A stretch of 58,937 bases of DNA. It comes from Clostridia bacterium. GTDB taxonomy: Bacteria > Bacillota > Clostridia > Oscillospirales > Acutalibacteraceae. The notes beneath the pieces were generated by a model. The model saw nothing but the letters and a program-made list of their open reading frames with translations. It searched no databases and had not been told where the DNA came from. Shown piece after piece: positions 35,981 to 44,820 of the stretch; the first letter of the stretch is position 1, and every line of letters begins with the position of its first letter. Where the stretch lies: the NCBI GenBank assembly GCA_017436285.1, contig JAFSDL010000040.1:1-58937 (forward strand), in the 5' to 3' direction. A program made the translations under genes and the position numbers.

Positions 35981-36931
35981 TTGAAAAAAAAAGCAATTGT
36001 AGTTGTGGGCGCAACTGCATCGGGCAAAACCGCTTTAGGTGTTCATATAGCAAAGAAGTTTAATGGTGAAGTTATTTCAGCCGATTCAATGCAGATTTAT
36101 AAGGGTATGGATATTGCCACAGCAAAGCCTACAATTGAAGAAACGGATGGAATAAAACACCATCTTATTGATTTTATTGATATTAATCAGCAATATAGTG
36201 TTTCTGCATATTGTAATGATGCCCGAAGGGCTTTCGATGAAATAACAGAAAAGAATAAAATTCCTGTTATTGTCGGTGGCACAGGACTTTATATCGACTC
36301 CTTCTTATCAAACACTAAATTTTTAGAGTCCGCCTCTTCAGATGGTGTAAGAAAAGAGTTGCTGGCAGAAGCAGAAAAGAATGGCACTGAGTCCTTATAT
36401 GAGCAATTAAAGGAAATTGACCCTGATGCCGCAGAAAACATACATCCCAACAATACCGTAAGGGTTGTTCGTGCTTTAGAAATTTATAAAACAACAGGGC
36501 AGACCCTTACAGAGCAAAATAAACAATCACACACTGTTGAATCAGATATTGAGCCTTTATATATCGGTATAAATTATTCCGACAGAGAAAAATTGTATAA
36601 CAAAATCAATCTCAGGGTTGATTTAATGCTTGAAAACGGACTTCTTGAGGAGGCAAAGAGCTTCTTTTCGTCAACCCCCTCTAAAACTGCTTTCAACGCA
36701 ATCGGTTATAAAGAGCTAAAGCCCTTTATTGATGGTGAACTGTCATTTGATGTGTGTGTTGAAAATCTGAAAAGAGAAACAAGGCGTTATGCAAAAAGGC
36801 AGATAACCTGGTTTAAAAGAAATGGTAAAATCAATTGGTTTTTAGCAGATTTACAAGCTAAGGAAGATTTATATAAATCAATTGATGACTTAATTTACAG
36901 TTACATAGGTGGTGAGATATATGAAGAATAA
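35981..36931 (+). CDS. miaA: tRNA dimethylallyltransferase MiaA
   Basis: 316 residues from TTG 35981; an in-frame TTG at 35972 is only one base from the AAGAGG (35965-35970) and is less likely. P-loop GATASGKTALG, ISADSMQIYKGMDIATAKP (DMAPP/tRNA-binding), VGGTGLYIDSF and NAIGYKEL are the MiaA signatures. It transfers a dimethylallyl group to A37 of tRNAs reading U-starting codons; MiaB in the same block then methylthiolates it. Start is one base after the mutL stop; end overlaps the next gene by 11 bases. Confidence 0.96.
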   Translation: MKKKAIVVVGATASGKTALGVHIAKKFNGEVISADSMQIYKGMDIATAKPTIEETDGIKHHLIDFIDINQQYSVSAYCNDARRAFDEITEKNKIPVIVGGTGLYIDSFLSNTKFLESASSDGVRKELLAEAEKNGTESLYEQLKEIDPDAAENIHPNNTVRVVRALEIYKTTGQTLTEQNKQSHTVESDIEPLYIGINYSDREKLYNKINLRVDLMLENGLLEEAKSFFSSTPSKTAFNAIGYKELKPFIDGELSFDVCVENLKRETRRYAKRQITWFKRNGKINWFLADLQAKEDLYKSIDDLIYSYIGGEIYEE

Positions 36932-38147
36932 AACAGTAAAAAGAATTGCTTCAATTGTTGCAGTTATATCTGTTGTCATTTTCTTCTTTTCATATATCAT
37001 CTATCATATGGTAAGCCACTCAAACAACGAAATTAAAACCGAGTTTGCTTTGAAGGAAACTGTTTATAAAACCATTGATACTAAATGCTTTGTTATCCGT
37101 GATGAAGAGTTTATTAAAAGTGATGCAAAAGGAACAACAGTATCCTTCGCAACAAACGGTGAAAGAGTTGCAAGTGGTGATACCGTTTCTGTAGTTTTTT
37201 CTTCATCTGAGGATGCAGCAACATATTTAAAAGCTCAGGAATTGAAAAAAGATATTGAGCATTATGAGGAATTATCGGGACAAGCCAATTTCCAATCTCT
37301 CAATATTAATTCTCTTACTAAGAAAATAAACAGTGAATTATATGATTATCTTGATTCGGTTGAAGCAAGAGATTTTAAAAATGCGATTTCCTCGGTTGAG
37401 CTTTTCAGGGATTCAATGGTAGGTAAGCAGATTGCTACGGGAAAAACTGTTGATTTTTCTGATAATTTAGTTCAGTTAAATGAAGAATTGTCTTCGTTAA
37501 ATAGTGAAAATCTTGATTTTACAGAAATCAAAAGTAAAAATGCAGGGTATTTTATCAGTGGCTCTGACGGTTATGAAAACACCTTAAGCTTCAGTGACAT
37601 TGATTCATTAACTGCTAAGGATGTTAAAAAAGCGATAAAATCCAAGCCGAGTAATATTTCTTCGGATGTTGTGGGTAGAACCGTATCGTCTTTTAAATGG
37701 TATATTGCTTGTGTTATTGATACAGATAAAACTGTTGATATCACCTTCGATAAAAAATTATATATCAATTTTCCTGAATCAGGTGTTGAGCGCTTGCCTG
37801 TATCCTTATACAGAATGGGTGACAAGGACGCAAAAGAGACGGTTGTTGTTTTCTGTTGTGATGAAATGAATAAAAATCTTTCTGACTTCCGAATAGAAGA
37901 TATTGAAATAATTACCGATGAATATTCAGGCTATAAAATTTCCAACACATCAATCAGAACTATTGATGGTCAACAGGGCGTTTATATTGTTCGCGGTAAT
38001 TTAATGGGCTTCAGGAAAATAAGAGTTGTTTACTCGACTAAGGACTATTCTATTGTTGATAATCCCGATAATTCATCGGGTTATATAAAGCTTTACGACA
38101 AGGTTGTTACGGAAGGGGTTGATTTGTATGACAACAAACTCATTTGA
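36921..38147 (+). CDS. HlyD-like membrane-anchored protein of the division cluster
   Basis: 408 residues from ATG 36921 (GGTGGTGAG upstream). One N-terminal membrane helix (about residues 8-31, IASIVAVISVVIFFFSYII), then an outside part: a short biotinyl-lipoyl-like beta segment (ETVYKTIDTKCFVIRDEEFI...GERVASGDTVSVVF), a coiled-coil hairpin (about 95-190), and beta-barrel segments. This layout matches HlyD/periplasmic-adaptor-like proteins that sit upstream of yggS-sepF in many Clostridia. No transporter partner is encoded nearby, so a secretion role is doubtful. A role in envelope or division-site organisation is suggested only by neighbourhood. Confidence 0.6.
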   Translation: MKNKTVKRIASIVAVISVVIFFFSYIIYHMVSHSNNEIKTEFALKETVYKTIDTKCFVIRDEEFIKSDAKGTTVSFATNGERVASGDTVSVVFSSSEDAATYLKAQELKKDIEHYEELSGQANFQSLNINSLTKKINSELYDYLDSVEARDFKNAISSVELFRDSMVGKQIATGKTVDFSDNLVQLNEELSSLNSENLDFTEIKSKNAGYFISGSDGYENTLSFSDIDSLTAKDVKKAIKSKPSNISSDVVGRTVSSFKWYIACVIDTDKTVDITFDKKLYINFPESGVERLPVSLYRMGDKDAKETVVVFCCDEMNKNLSDFRIEDIEIITDEYSGYKISNTSIRTIDGQQGVYIVRGNLMGFRKIRVVYSTKDYSIVDNPDNSSGYIKLYDKVVTEGVDLYDNKLI

Positions 38148-38859
38148 TGCTTCACACCTTGAAGTGATTTCGGAAAACATAAAGCGAATTAAAAACGAAA
38201 TCTCGGAAGCAGCAATTAAATCGAATCGCTCTCCCGATGATGTAAGGCTTATGGCGGTTACAAAAACTGTCTGCCCTGAATACATCAATTATGCCATTGA
38301 TAACTGTGGTGTTGATTTAATCGGTGAGAACAAGGTTCAGGAGTTTCTTTCGAAAAAAGATTTATTGCATCTTAAAGGTGTTGAAAAGCATTTAATCGGA
38401 CACCTTCAGACTAATAAAGTTAAGAAAATTGTTGGTCAGGTTGATATGATTCAATCTGTTGACAGCTTAAGAGTTGCTCAAAGCATTTCAAATGAAGCTG
38501 TTAAAGGTGATTTTGAAGCAAATATTCTTCTTGAAATCAATATCGGTGATGAAGAGAGCAAAACAGGCTTTGATAAGGCTTTGTTTGAAGAATCTTTAAC
38601 TGAAATTTCAAGCTTACCGAATTTAAAGGTTAAAGGATTAATGACAATTCCGCCAATTTGTGAAAACACCTTGGAGCTGGAAAAGTATTTCGAAAAAATG
38701 AGCAATTATTATGAAGAAATCAAAAACGGTAGCTATGGTAATTTTGATTTTGAAATACTTTCTATGGGAATGTCCGGTGATTATAAAGAGGCTATTCTTC
38801 ACGGTTCAAATTTAGTAAGAGTTGGTTCCGCAATTTTCGGAGCAAGAAATTATAAATAA
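38128..38859 (+). CDS. YggS-family pyridoxal-phosphate homeostasis protein
   Basis: 243 residues from ATG 38128 (GGAAGGGG upstream, overlapping the previous gene by 20 bases). Alanine-racemase-like TIM barrel: LMAVTKTVCPEYI holds the PLP-binding Lys, followed by IGENKVQEF, LIGHLQTNKVKKI, and SMGMSGDYKEAI with GSNLVRVGSAIFG at the end; all are hallmarks. YggS/PLPBP proteins bind PLP without catalysis and influence amino-acid pools. Adjacent to sepF, a very common arrangement in Gram-positives. Confidence 0.93.
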   Translation: MTTNSFDASHLEVISENIKRIKNEISEAAIKSNRSPDDVRLMAVTKTVCPEYINYAIDNCGVDLIGENKVQEFLSKKDLLHLKGVEKHLIGHLQTNKVKKIVGQVDMIQSVDSLRVAQSISNEAVKGDFEANILLEINIGDEESKTGFDKALFEESLTEISSLPNLKVKGLMTIPPICENTLELEKYFEKMSNYYEEIKNGSYGNFDFEILSMGMSGDYKEAILHGSNLVRVGSAIFGARNYK

Positions 38860-38880
38860 TTATTAACGGAGGTTTTTGTT

Positions 38881-39372
38881 ATGTCATTTATGGATTATTG
38901 GAAAAGGTTTACAAACAGTGAAAACGATGAGGATTTTGATGAGGTAGTGGAAGAGGAAGCTACCGAAGCTTTTGAGCCTCGTTCATTTTCTGCAGTTTCA
39001 TCCTACGATGAATATGAAAGAGAAACACCCAAGGCAGCTCCCAGAGCAAGAAGAACTGCATCTGACCCCAGCAGAGTTGTTGATGTAAGAACAACAGCAA
39101 TGTTGCAGGTAGTTCTTGTTAAGCCTGATAAATTTGAGGATGCAAGAGCTATTGCAGACCATCTTAATGATAAAAGAACTGTTGTGCTTAACCTTGAAGC
39201 AGCAAGCAAGGATGTTTCAAGACGCCTTGTTGACCTTCTTAACGGTGTTGCTTATGCAAACGGTGGTCAGTTGAAAAAGGTATCCACCAATACTTATATT
39301 ATCACACCCTATAATGTTAATGTTTCAGGCGACCTTATAGATGAATTGGAAAATACAGGCGTATTCTTTTAA
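38881..39372 (+). CDS. sepF: Cell division protein SepF
   Basis: 163 residues. The N-terminal amphipathic segment MSFMDYWKRFT is the membrane anchor, followed by an acidic and then disordered linker (about 15-65). The SepF core RVVDVRTTAMLQVVLVKP...DHLNDKRTVVLNLE...RLVDLLNGVAYANGG ends in ITPYNVNVSG. SepF bundles FtsZ filaments and tethers the Z ring to the membrane. Between yggS and divIVA, as in most Firmicutes. Confidence 0.96.
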   Translation: MSFMDYWKRFTNSENDEDFDEVVEEEATEAFEPRSFSAVSSYDEYERETPKAAPRARRTASDPSRVVDVRTTAMLQVVLVKPDKFEDARAIADHLNDKRTVVLNLEAASKDVSRRLVDLLNGVAYANGGQLKKVSTNTYIITPYNVNVSGDLIDELENTGVFF

Positions 39373-39404
39373 AAATTAATTAGTGGAAACGGGGAAATTA
39401 TATT

Positions 39405-40655
39405 ATGATGACACCATCTGAACTCAGAGAATATGAATTTAAAGGCGCAGGCAGAAATGCGTATAAGGCTGATGATGTTGATATCTTTTTCGGCGAGGTT
39501 GCAGTTGCCTATGAAAAGCTTTTCAGAGAAAATGCTGAGCTTGTTAAAAGAGTAGGCTTACTTGCTGACAGACTTGAACAGTTTAAAAATGATGAGGACC
39601 AGATAAAGCAGGCAGTTATCGGTGCTCAGAAGGCTGCAGATATTATTATTAAAGAAGCAGAGGCTTCAGTTGAGGATTCAAAAATTGAAGCAGAAGCAAT
39701 TCTTGCAGCAGCAAAAGGCGAAGCAGATATTATTAAATCTGATGCAGAAAAACAGGCGATTGCTGATTCTGAGTTGCTTCTTTCAATTGCAAGAGATAAG
39801 GCAGAGGAAATTATCAATAAAGCAAAGGAAGAGGCTCACGGAATTCTTATTGAAGCTAATGATTCTGCAAAGGATACTGTTGGTGCCGCAACAAGAACTA
39901 TCACAAGTGAATCAATTCATTATGAAATGCTCAAAAAAGAGGTTTCTGATTTCAGAGCATCAATTCTTGCTCAGTATAAAGCCCATATTGAAATGATTTC
40001 AAAGCTTCCCGAGCTTGCTGTTGAAGAGGCAGAAAAGCAGGTTGAGGAAGAAATTGATGATAACGAAACCGGTGCTTCTGATGATATAGTTGAGGCAATT
40101 AATTCTGTTGACCCTGAAAATGATATTATAGAGTTTATTGAAGTAACAGAAGATGAAGAATTTTCTGCTTCCTCATTTGAAGCTCAGGCAGAAGAGGAGG
40201 AAGAGGTTGTAAAAACAACCTTGCCTTATGATTTCTTTGGTGAAGAGTCAACAATGGAGTTTGTTGAAGATGAAGCTGAAGAGGAACAGATTCCTGACAT
40301 AAATGAATTTAATGCTGTTTTCGGACCTGATGAAAGCGAAATTGAATTTGTTGCCGAAGAATCTGATGAAACTTCTGAAATTGAAAATGACTTTTCTGAA
40401 GAAACAGAAAATGAAGAGATTGATGAAGAGGCTGAAGTGGAAAAACCTGTCTCTGAGGATATTCCGATTTCAAGAGGCTTTTCAATTAATACCGAATCAG
40501 TAGATGAATCTGTTAATGCTTTTTCAAGCGGTAATGAAGGCAAGCAGATACCATCAATGTTTTCTTCCTTTGAAACAATTGATGATGAGGATGATGCGGA
40601 AGAGGAAGTAAAAGAAGAGCCCAAAAAAAGATTTGGCTTTTTCCGTAAAAAATAA
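39405..40655 (+). CDS. divIVA: DivIVA-domain cell division protein with long acidic tail
   Basis: 416 residues, much longer than the 164-residue Bacillus protein. The N-terminus MMTPSELREYEFKGAGR...YKADDVDIFFGEV is the lipid-binding DivIVA domain, followed by a long Ala/Glu/Lys coiled coil (about 35-210, rich in KAEEI-type heptads). Residues about 215-405 are strongly acidic and low-complexity (many Glu/Asp runs), then a basic end KKRFGFFRKK. DivIVA localises to curved membrane at septa and poles. The acidic tail with a terminal basic cap may serve as a recruitment platform (inference). Confidence 0.9.
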   Translation: MMTPSELREYEFKGAGRNAYKADDVDIFFGEVAVAYEKLFRENAELVKRVGLLADRLEQFKNDEDQIKQAVIGAQKAADIIIKEAEASVEDSKIEAEAILAAAKGEADIIKSDAEKQAIADSELLLSIARDKAEEIINKAKEEAHGILIEANDSAKDTVGAATRTITSESIHYEMLKKEVSDFRASILAQYKAHIEMISKLPELAVEEAEKQVEEEIDDNETGASDDIVEAINSVDPENDIIEFIEVTEDEEFSASSFEAQAEEEEEVVKTTLPYDFFGEESTMEFVEDEAEEEQIPDINEFNAVFGPDESEIEFVAEESDETSEIENDFSEETENEEIDEEAEVEKPVSEDIPISRGFSINTESVDESVNAFSSGNEGKQIPSMFSSFETIDDEDDAEEEVKEEPKKRFGFFRKK

Positions 40656-40674
40656 AGTTAAGGTGTAGTGTTAA

Positions 40675-41163
40675 ATGGCGGTTTTTTCTGCAATTTTGTT
40701 GTGCTTTGCTCTTGTGGGTGCAGACCAGATTATTAAATTATTGGTTATTAATTATTTAAAACCGATTCAATATGTGGATATTATCGAAGGTGTTCTGCGT
40801 TTTCGTTATGTTGAAAACACAGGTGCTATTTTTGGTTCCTTTGCCACCCATACAGTAGTTTTAACTGTTTTTTCAGTTATACTTTTGGGCTTTACTATTT
40901 TCTATCTTGTTACCAATAAAAACAAAAGCAGATTTGTTAATGTATGCTTATTGTTTATGATTTCAGGTGGAATAGGTAATATTATTGACAGAATCCGCCT
41001 TCACTATGTTGTAGATTTTATAGAACCCTTATTTGTGAATTTCGCAGTGTTCAATTTTGCCGATTGCCTTATTACTGTTGGTGCATTTGCCTTGATTATC
41101 TATTTGATAGTTGATTTAATTAAGGATAGCAAAAAGCAAAATAAAACAACTGAAACGGAGTAA
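40675..41163 (+). CDS. lspA: Lipoprotein signal peptidase (signal peptidase II)
   Basis: 162 residues with four membrane helices. Conserved blocks: DQIIKLLV near the N-terminus, RYVENTGAIFGSF (about 44-56), GGIGNIIDRIR with the first catalytic Asp, and FNFADCLITVGAF with the second. It removes signal peptides of prolipoproteins after lipidation, at the membrane. Four bases precede rluD; the lspA-rluD pair is conserved. Confidence 0.96.
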   Translation: MAVFSAILLCFALVGADQIIKLLVINYLKPIQYVDIIEGVLRFRYVENTGAIFGSFATHTVVLTVFSVILLGFTIFYLVTNKNKSRFVNVCLLFMISGGIGNIIDRIRLHYVVDFIEPLFVNFAVFNFADCLITVGAFALIIYLIVDLIKDSKKQNKTTETE

Positions 41164-41166
41164 ATT

Positions 41167-42078
41167 ATGTATAAAAGTGATTTTTCTGCCACTGATGAGG
41201 TTGTAGGCTTAAGATTAGATAAGGCTATCACAATATTATGCAATGATTTATCCCGTAACGCAGTTCAGCAATTAATTGATGACGGAAATGTTTTTGTTAA
41301 CGGTAAATCAGAAAGCAAAAAGTATTCAGTTAAGGAAAATGATTTGATTACGGTGGATTTTCCTGAATTAAAAGCATTGTCTGTTGAGGCTGAAAATATA
41401 CCTTTGGACATTGTTTTTGAGGATGAATATTTGTTGGTTGTAAACAAGCCAAAGGGAATGGTTGTTCATCCTGCTGCAGGGAATTTTTCGGGCACACTTG
41501 TTAATGCGTTGCTTCACCATTGTGGTGATTCACTTTCTGGTATTAATGGTGTAATAAGACCGGGGATTGTCCACAGAATTGATAAAGATACAAGTGGCTT
41601 GCTTATTGTTGCCAAGACTGATATAGCTCATAGAGGTCTTGCAGAGCAAATAAAGGAGCATAGCTTCACAAGAGAGTATAAAACAGTTGTTGTAGGTAAT
41701 ATAAAAGCAAATTCAGGCACAATTGATGCGCCAATCGGAAGACATCCTAAGGACAGAAAAAAGCAGGCTGTAACAGATAAGAACTCAAAAAACGCTATAA
41801 CTCATTTTGAGGTTTTGGAGAGGTTTAACGGATTTACTTATTTAAAGGTTCGCCTTGAAACAGGCAGAACTCACCAGATTCGTGTTCATATGGCATATCG
41901 CGGTACACCTGTTGCAGGTGATGTGGTTTACGGAAACCCAAAGAAAACATACGGATTAGAAGGGCAGTGCCTTCACGCCGCAACAATTGGATTTATTCAC
42001 CCCATTACAAATGAATACCTTGAATTTACTGCGGATTTACCCCATTATTTCAAGGATTTTCTCAGGAGAATATCATAA
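41167..42078 (+). CDS. RluD-family 23S rRNA pseudouridine synthase
   Basis: 303 residues. N-terminal S4 RNA-binding domain (RLDKAITILCNDLSRNAVQQLID), then the RluA/RluD catalytic domain with VVNKPKGMVVHPA and the active-site motif HRIDKDTSGLLIVAKT (about residues 137-152, catalytic Asp in HRIDKDTSG). GRTHQIRVHMA completes the family pattern. The S4 domain and downstream-of-lspA context favour RluD (positions 1911/1915/1917) over RluA or RluC, but the exact site is not determined. Confidence 0.92.
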   Translation: MYKSDFSATDEVVGLRLDKAITILCNDLSRNAVQQLIDDGNVFVNGKSESKKYSVKENDLITVDFPELKALSVEAENIPLDIVFEDEYLLVVNKPKGMVVHPAAGNFSGTLVNALLHHCGDSLSGINGVIRPGIVHRIDKDTSGLLIVAKTDIAHRGLAEQIKEHSFTREYKTVVVGNIKANSGTIDAPIGRHPKDRKKQAVTDKNSKNAITHFEVLERFNGFTYLKVRLETGRTHQIRVHMAYRGTPVAGDVVYGNPKKTYGLEGQCLHAATIGFIHPITNEYLEFTADLPHYFKDFLRRIS

Positions 42079-42905
42079 TGCAGGATTTATACAATAAGTG
42101 GTTGTTGGTTTCCGATATTGACGGTACCTTGAACACAAAAAGCTTCAAGCTTCCCGAAAATAATAAAAAGGCTATTCAGGAATATGTTGAAAACGGTGGC
42201 AATTTCACCTTGTGTTCGGGCAGAAATCTGCAGTCTCTTTCAATTCACTATAACAAGCTGGGTATTGATACTCCTGCAATTTATTTGAACGGTGCAGGTA
42301 TATATGATTTTTCTGAAAAGAAAATAATATACGAAAATCCTATAACGCCCGAGGGTGAAACAATTATTCTGAATATGTTATCAAAATATAAGCTTGCTCA
42401 GTTAACTGTTTTTTCTGCAGATAAGCTTTATCTGGTAACAAGAAAATGCATATACGGTCTTGTTGTTTCAAAGCTTGATAATTTGGATTATAAGCTTTGT
42501 AAGAATGTGAATGATGTTCCTCGTAGCATATGGGGAAAGGTTTCATTTTTTTCAACGAAGGGTATTATTTCTAAATTAGAAAACGAATTCAAAAGCGAAG
42601 AATTATCAGATGTGTTCGAGTGCTTTAAAACCTCACCATATACATTAGAGGTTGTTAACAAGGGAGTTAATAAGGGTAACGCCGTTTTAAAGCTTGCAGA
42701 GCTTTTAGGTGTTGAAAAAAAGAATACTGCCGCAATCGGCGACTATTATAATGATGTTGATATGCTCAAAAGGGTAGAGCATCCTGTTTGTTGCGGTCAG
42801 GCTCCTGACGATATCAAGGCTATTTCAGAGTACGTAACCTGCCATTGTAATGATGGTGCAGTGGCAGATTTCATAAACTATATTAAAACAAAATACATTA
42901 AATAA
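42078..42905 (+). CDS. Cof-type HAD-IIB hydrolase
   Basis: 275 residues; the ATG overlaps the previous stop by one base (TAATG). HAD motif [18 protein letters not shown] (about residues 11-27), motif [10 protein letters not shown], a C2B alpha/beta cap in the middle, motif III Lys and [13 protein letters not shown], and motif [13 protein letters not shown] near residue 222. Such enzymes dephosphorylate sugar phosphates or cofactors such as FMN and PLP; substrate unassigned. Confidence 0.88.
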   Translation: MQDLYNKWLLVSDIDGTLNTKSFKLPENNKKAIQEYVENGGNFTLCSGRNLQSLSIHYNKLGIDTPAIYLNGAGIYDFSEKKIIYENPITPEGETIILNMLSKYKLAQLTVFSADKLYLVTRKCIYGLVVSKLDNLDYKLCKNVNDVPRSIWGKVSFFSTKGIISKLENEFKSEELSDVFECFKTSPYTLEVVNKGVNKGNAVLKLAELLGVEKKNTAAIGDYYNDVDMLKRVEHPVCCGQAPDDIKAISEYVTCHCNDGAVADFINYIKTKYIK

Positions 42906-42918
42906 TGGAGGCATTATT

Positions 42919-43761
42919 ATGGACTTAAATTCTAAAAAAGAATTAGCAAAGATTGCTTGTAATGTTCGTATGGGCATTATTGAAGGAACCTTCAATGCTA
43001 AATCAGGTCATCCCGGTGGCTCTCTCTCTATTGCTGAGATTTTAACTTATCTCTATTTTAAAGAGATGAATATTGACCCTGATGCTCCTGTAAAGGCCGA
43101 CAGAGACAGATTTGTTCTTTCAAAGGGTCACGCTGCACCTGCACTTTATGCAGTTATGGCTCACAGAGGTTATTTCCCCGTTGAAGAATTAAAAACTCTT
43201 CGTAAGGTGGATTCACGCCTTCAGGGTCATCCCAGTATGAATTATCTTCCCGGTATTGATATCAGCTCAGGCTCTCTCGGTCAGGGTATTTCTGCTGCTT
43301 GCGGTATGGCACTCGGCGGAAAGCTTAAGGGCGATGCCTTCAGAGTTTATACAATTCTTGGTGACGGTGAAATCGGTGAAGGTCAGGTTTGGGAGGCTGC
43401 TATGTATGCTGCAGCAAAGAAGCTTGATAACCTTGTAGCCTTTGTTGATAATAATAACCTTCAGATTGATGGCACTGTTGAAGAGGTTAACTCACCTTAT
43501 CCTATTCCTGAAAAGTTTGCTTCATTCGGTTGGAATGTTATTGAAATTGATGCACATAGCTTTGATGAAATTGAAGCTGCTCTTGAGAAAGCAAAAGCAA
43601 CCAAGGGTATGCCCACCGCAATTATTGCAAAATCAGTTAAAGGTAAAGGCGTTTCCTTTATGGAAAATCAGGTTAATTGGCACGGTTCAGCTCCTAATGC
43701 AGAGCAGTATGAAACAGCAATTGCAGAGCTTAAAGCAGTTTTAGCAGGTTTGGAGGGTTAA
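42919..43761 (+). CDS. Transketolase, N-terminal subunit
   Basis: 280 residues, the ThDP-pyrophosphate-binding half of a split transketolase. Contains [17 protein letters not shown] (about 28-44), [12 protein letters not shown], the [16 protein letters not shown] block and the ThDP/Mg motif [17 protein letters not shown] (about 150-166) continuing to [11 protein letters not shown]. Acts with the C-terminal subunit encoded three bases downstream in the non-oxidative pentose phosphate pathway. The split form is usual in Clostridia and Archaea and is not a frameshift, since each half has its own ribosome site and start. Confidence 0.95.
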   Translation: MDLNSKKELAKIACNVRMGIIEGTFNAKSGHPGGSLSIAEILTYLYFKEMNIDPDAPVKADRDRFVLSKGHAAPALYAVMAHRGYFPVEELKTLRKVDSRLQGHPSMNYLPGIDISSGSLGQGISAACGMALGGKLKGDAFRVYTILGDGEIGEGQVWEAAMYAAAKKLDNLVAFVDNNNLQIDGTVEEVNSPYPIPEKFASFGWNVIEIDAHSFDEIEAALEKAKATKGMPTAIIAKSVKGKGVSFMENQVNWHGSAPNAEQYETAIAELKAVLAGLEG

Positions 43762-43764
43762 GTT

Positions 43765-44709
43765 ATGGCAGATGTAATTAAAACAGCAACTCGTGATGCT
43801 TATGGTAAGGCTCTTGTTGAGCTTGGTGAAAAAAATCCTAATGTTCTTGTTCTTGATGCAGACCTTGCTGCTGCAACAAAAACAGGTGCTTTTAAAAAGG
43901 CTTTCCCTGAAAGATTTTTCGATACAGGTATTGCAGAAGGTAATATGATGGGTGTTGCTGCAGGTCTTGCAACAACAGGCTATACAGTTTTCGCATCTTC
44001 ATTCGCAATGTTTTCTGCAGGACGTGCTTTCGAGCAGGTAAGAAACACAATTGCCTACCCACACCTTAATGTTAAAATCGGTGCAACTCACGCAGGTATT
44101 TCTGTTGGTGAGGATGGTGCAAGCCATCAGTGCTGTGAAGATATTGCTCTTATGCGCTCAATTCCGGGTATGGTAATCCTTAACCCTGCTGATGATATTG
44201 AAGCAAGAGCAGCAGTTCTTGCAGCAGTAGAGCACGATGGACCTGTGTATATGCGTTTCGGAAGACTTGCAGTTCCGAGGATTTTTGACGAAGATTATAA
44301 ATTTGAAATCGGCAAGGCAGTTACTCTTAAAGAGGGTACTGATGTTACAATTATTGCAACCGGTCTTATGGTTAATGAAGCAATTGAAGCTGCAAAGGTT
44401 CTTGAAGCAGAGGGGATTTCTGTTGAGCTTATCAATATGCACACAATTAAGCCCCTTGATAAAGAAGCAGTTATCAAGGCTGCAAAGAAAACAGGCTGTA
44501 TTGTAACTGCAGAGGAGCATAATGTAATAGGTGGCCTTGGTGATGCAGTTTGTGATGTTGTTTGCGAAGAATGTCCCGTTCCTGTTGTTAAGCTTGGTGT
44601 TGAGGATACATTCGGTAAATCAGGTCCTGCAGTTGAGCTTCTTCACATTTTTGGTCTTGATGCCGATAATATCGTTAAAAAGGCAAAAATTGCTCTTTCT
44701 AAAAAATAA
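43765..44709 (+). CDS. Transketolase, C-terminal subunit
   Basis: 314 residues, the pyrimidine-binding half plus C-terminal domain. Contains FDTGIAEGNMMGVAAGLA with the catalytic Glu that activates ThDP, FASSFAMFSAGRAFEQVRN, and the THAGISVGEDGASHQ substrate motif (about 108-122), followed by the regulatory C-terminal domain (TVTAEEHNVIGGLG-type stretch). Could be confused with the C-half of 1-deoxyxylulose-5-phosphate synthase, but the partner subunit is transketolase-like. Last gene of the 16-kb block. Confidence 0.94.
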   Translation: MADVIKTATRDAYGKALVELGEKNPNVLVLDADLAAATKTGAFKKAFPERFFDTGIAEGNMMGVAAGLATTGYTVFASSFAMFSAGRAFEQVRNTIAYPHLNVKIGATHAGISVGEDGASHQCCEDIALMRSIPGMVILNPADDIEARAAVLAAVEHDGPVYMRFGRLAVPRIFDEDYKFEIGKAVTLKEGTDVTIIATGLMVNEAIEAAKVLEAEGISVELINMHTIKPLDKEAVIKAAKKTGCIVTAEEHNVIGGLGDAVCDVVCEECPVPVVKLGVEDTFGKSGPAVELLHIFGLDADNIVKKAKIALSKK

Positions 44710-44712
44710 TTC

Positions 44713-44754
44713 AACCAATTTTACTATATAATTAAGTATTTTATTTGGTTTTTT
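44713..44754 (+). terminator. Possible weak terminator after the transketolase genes
   Basis: AACCAA (44713-44718) can pair with TTGGTT (44745-44750), followed by TTTT. The loop is long (26 bases, partly self-complementary), so strength is doubtful; position after the last gene of the block is the main support. Confidence 0.35.
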
Positions 44755-44755
44755 A

Positions 44756-44784
44756 TTGAAAATATAAAATTATTGTGTTATAAT
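44756..44784 (+). promoter_or_regulatory. Promoter of the zinc-ribbon membrane protein gene
   Basis: -35 TTGAAA (44756-44761), 17-base spacer, perfect -10 TATAAT (44779-44784), start expected near 44791, 30 bases before the ATG at 44821, which has a TAGGAG ribosome site. Confidence 0.8.
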
Positions 44785-44820
44785 ATCTAAAATACTATAA
44801 TACGATAGGTAGGAGTTTGT

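Noticed and set aside
42919..44709. Transketolase broken by a frameshift into two genes
   Set aside because: Each part has its own ribosome site and start, and the split form with these boundaries is normal for Clostridia.
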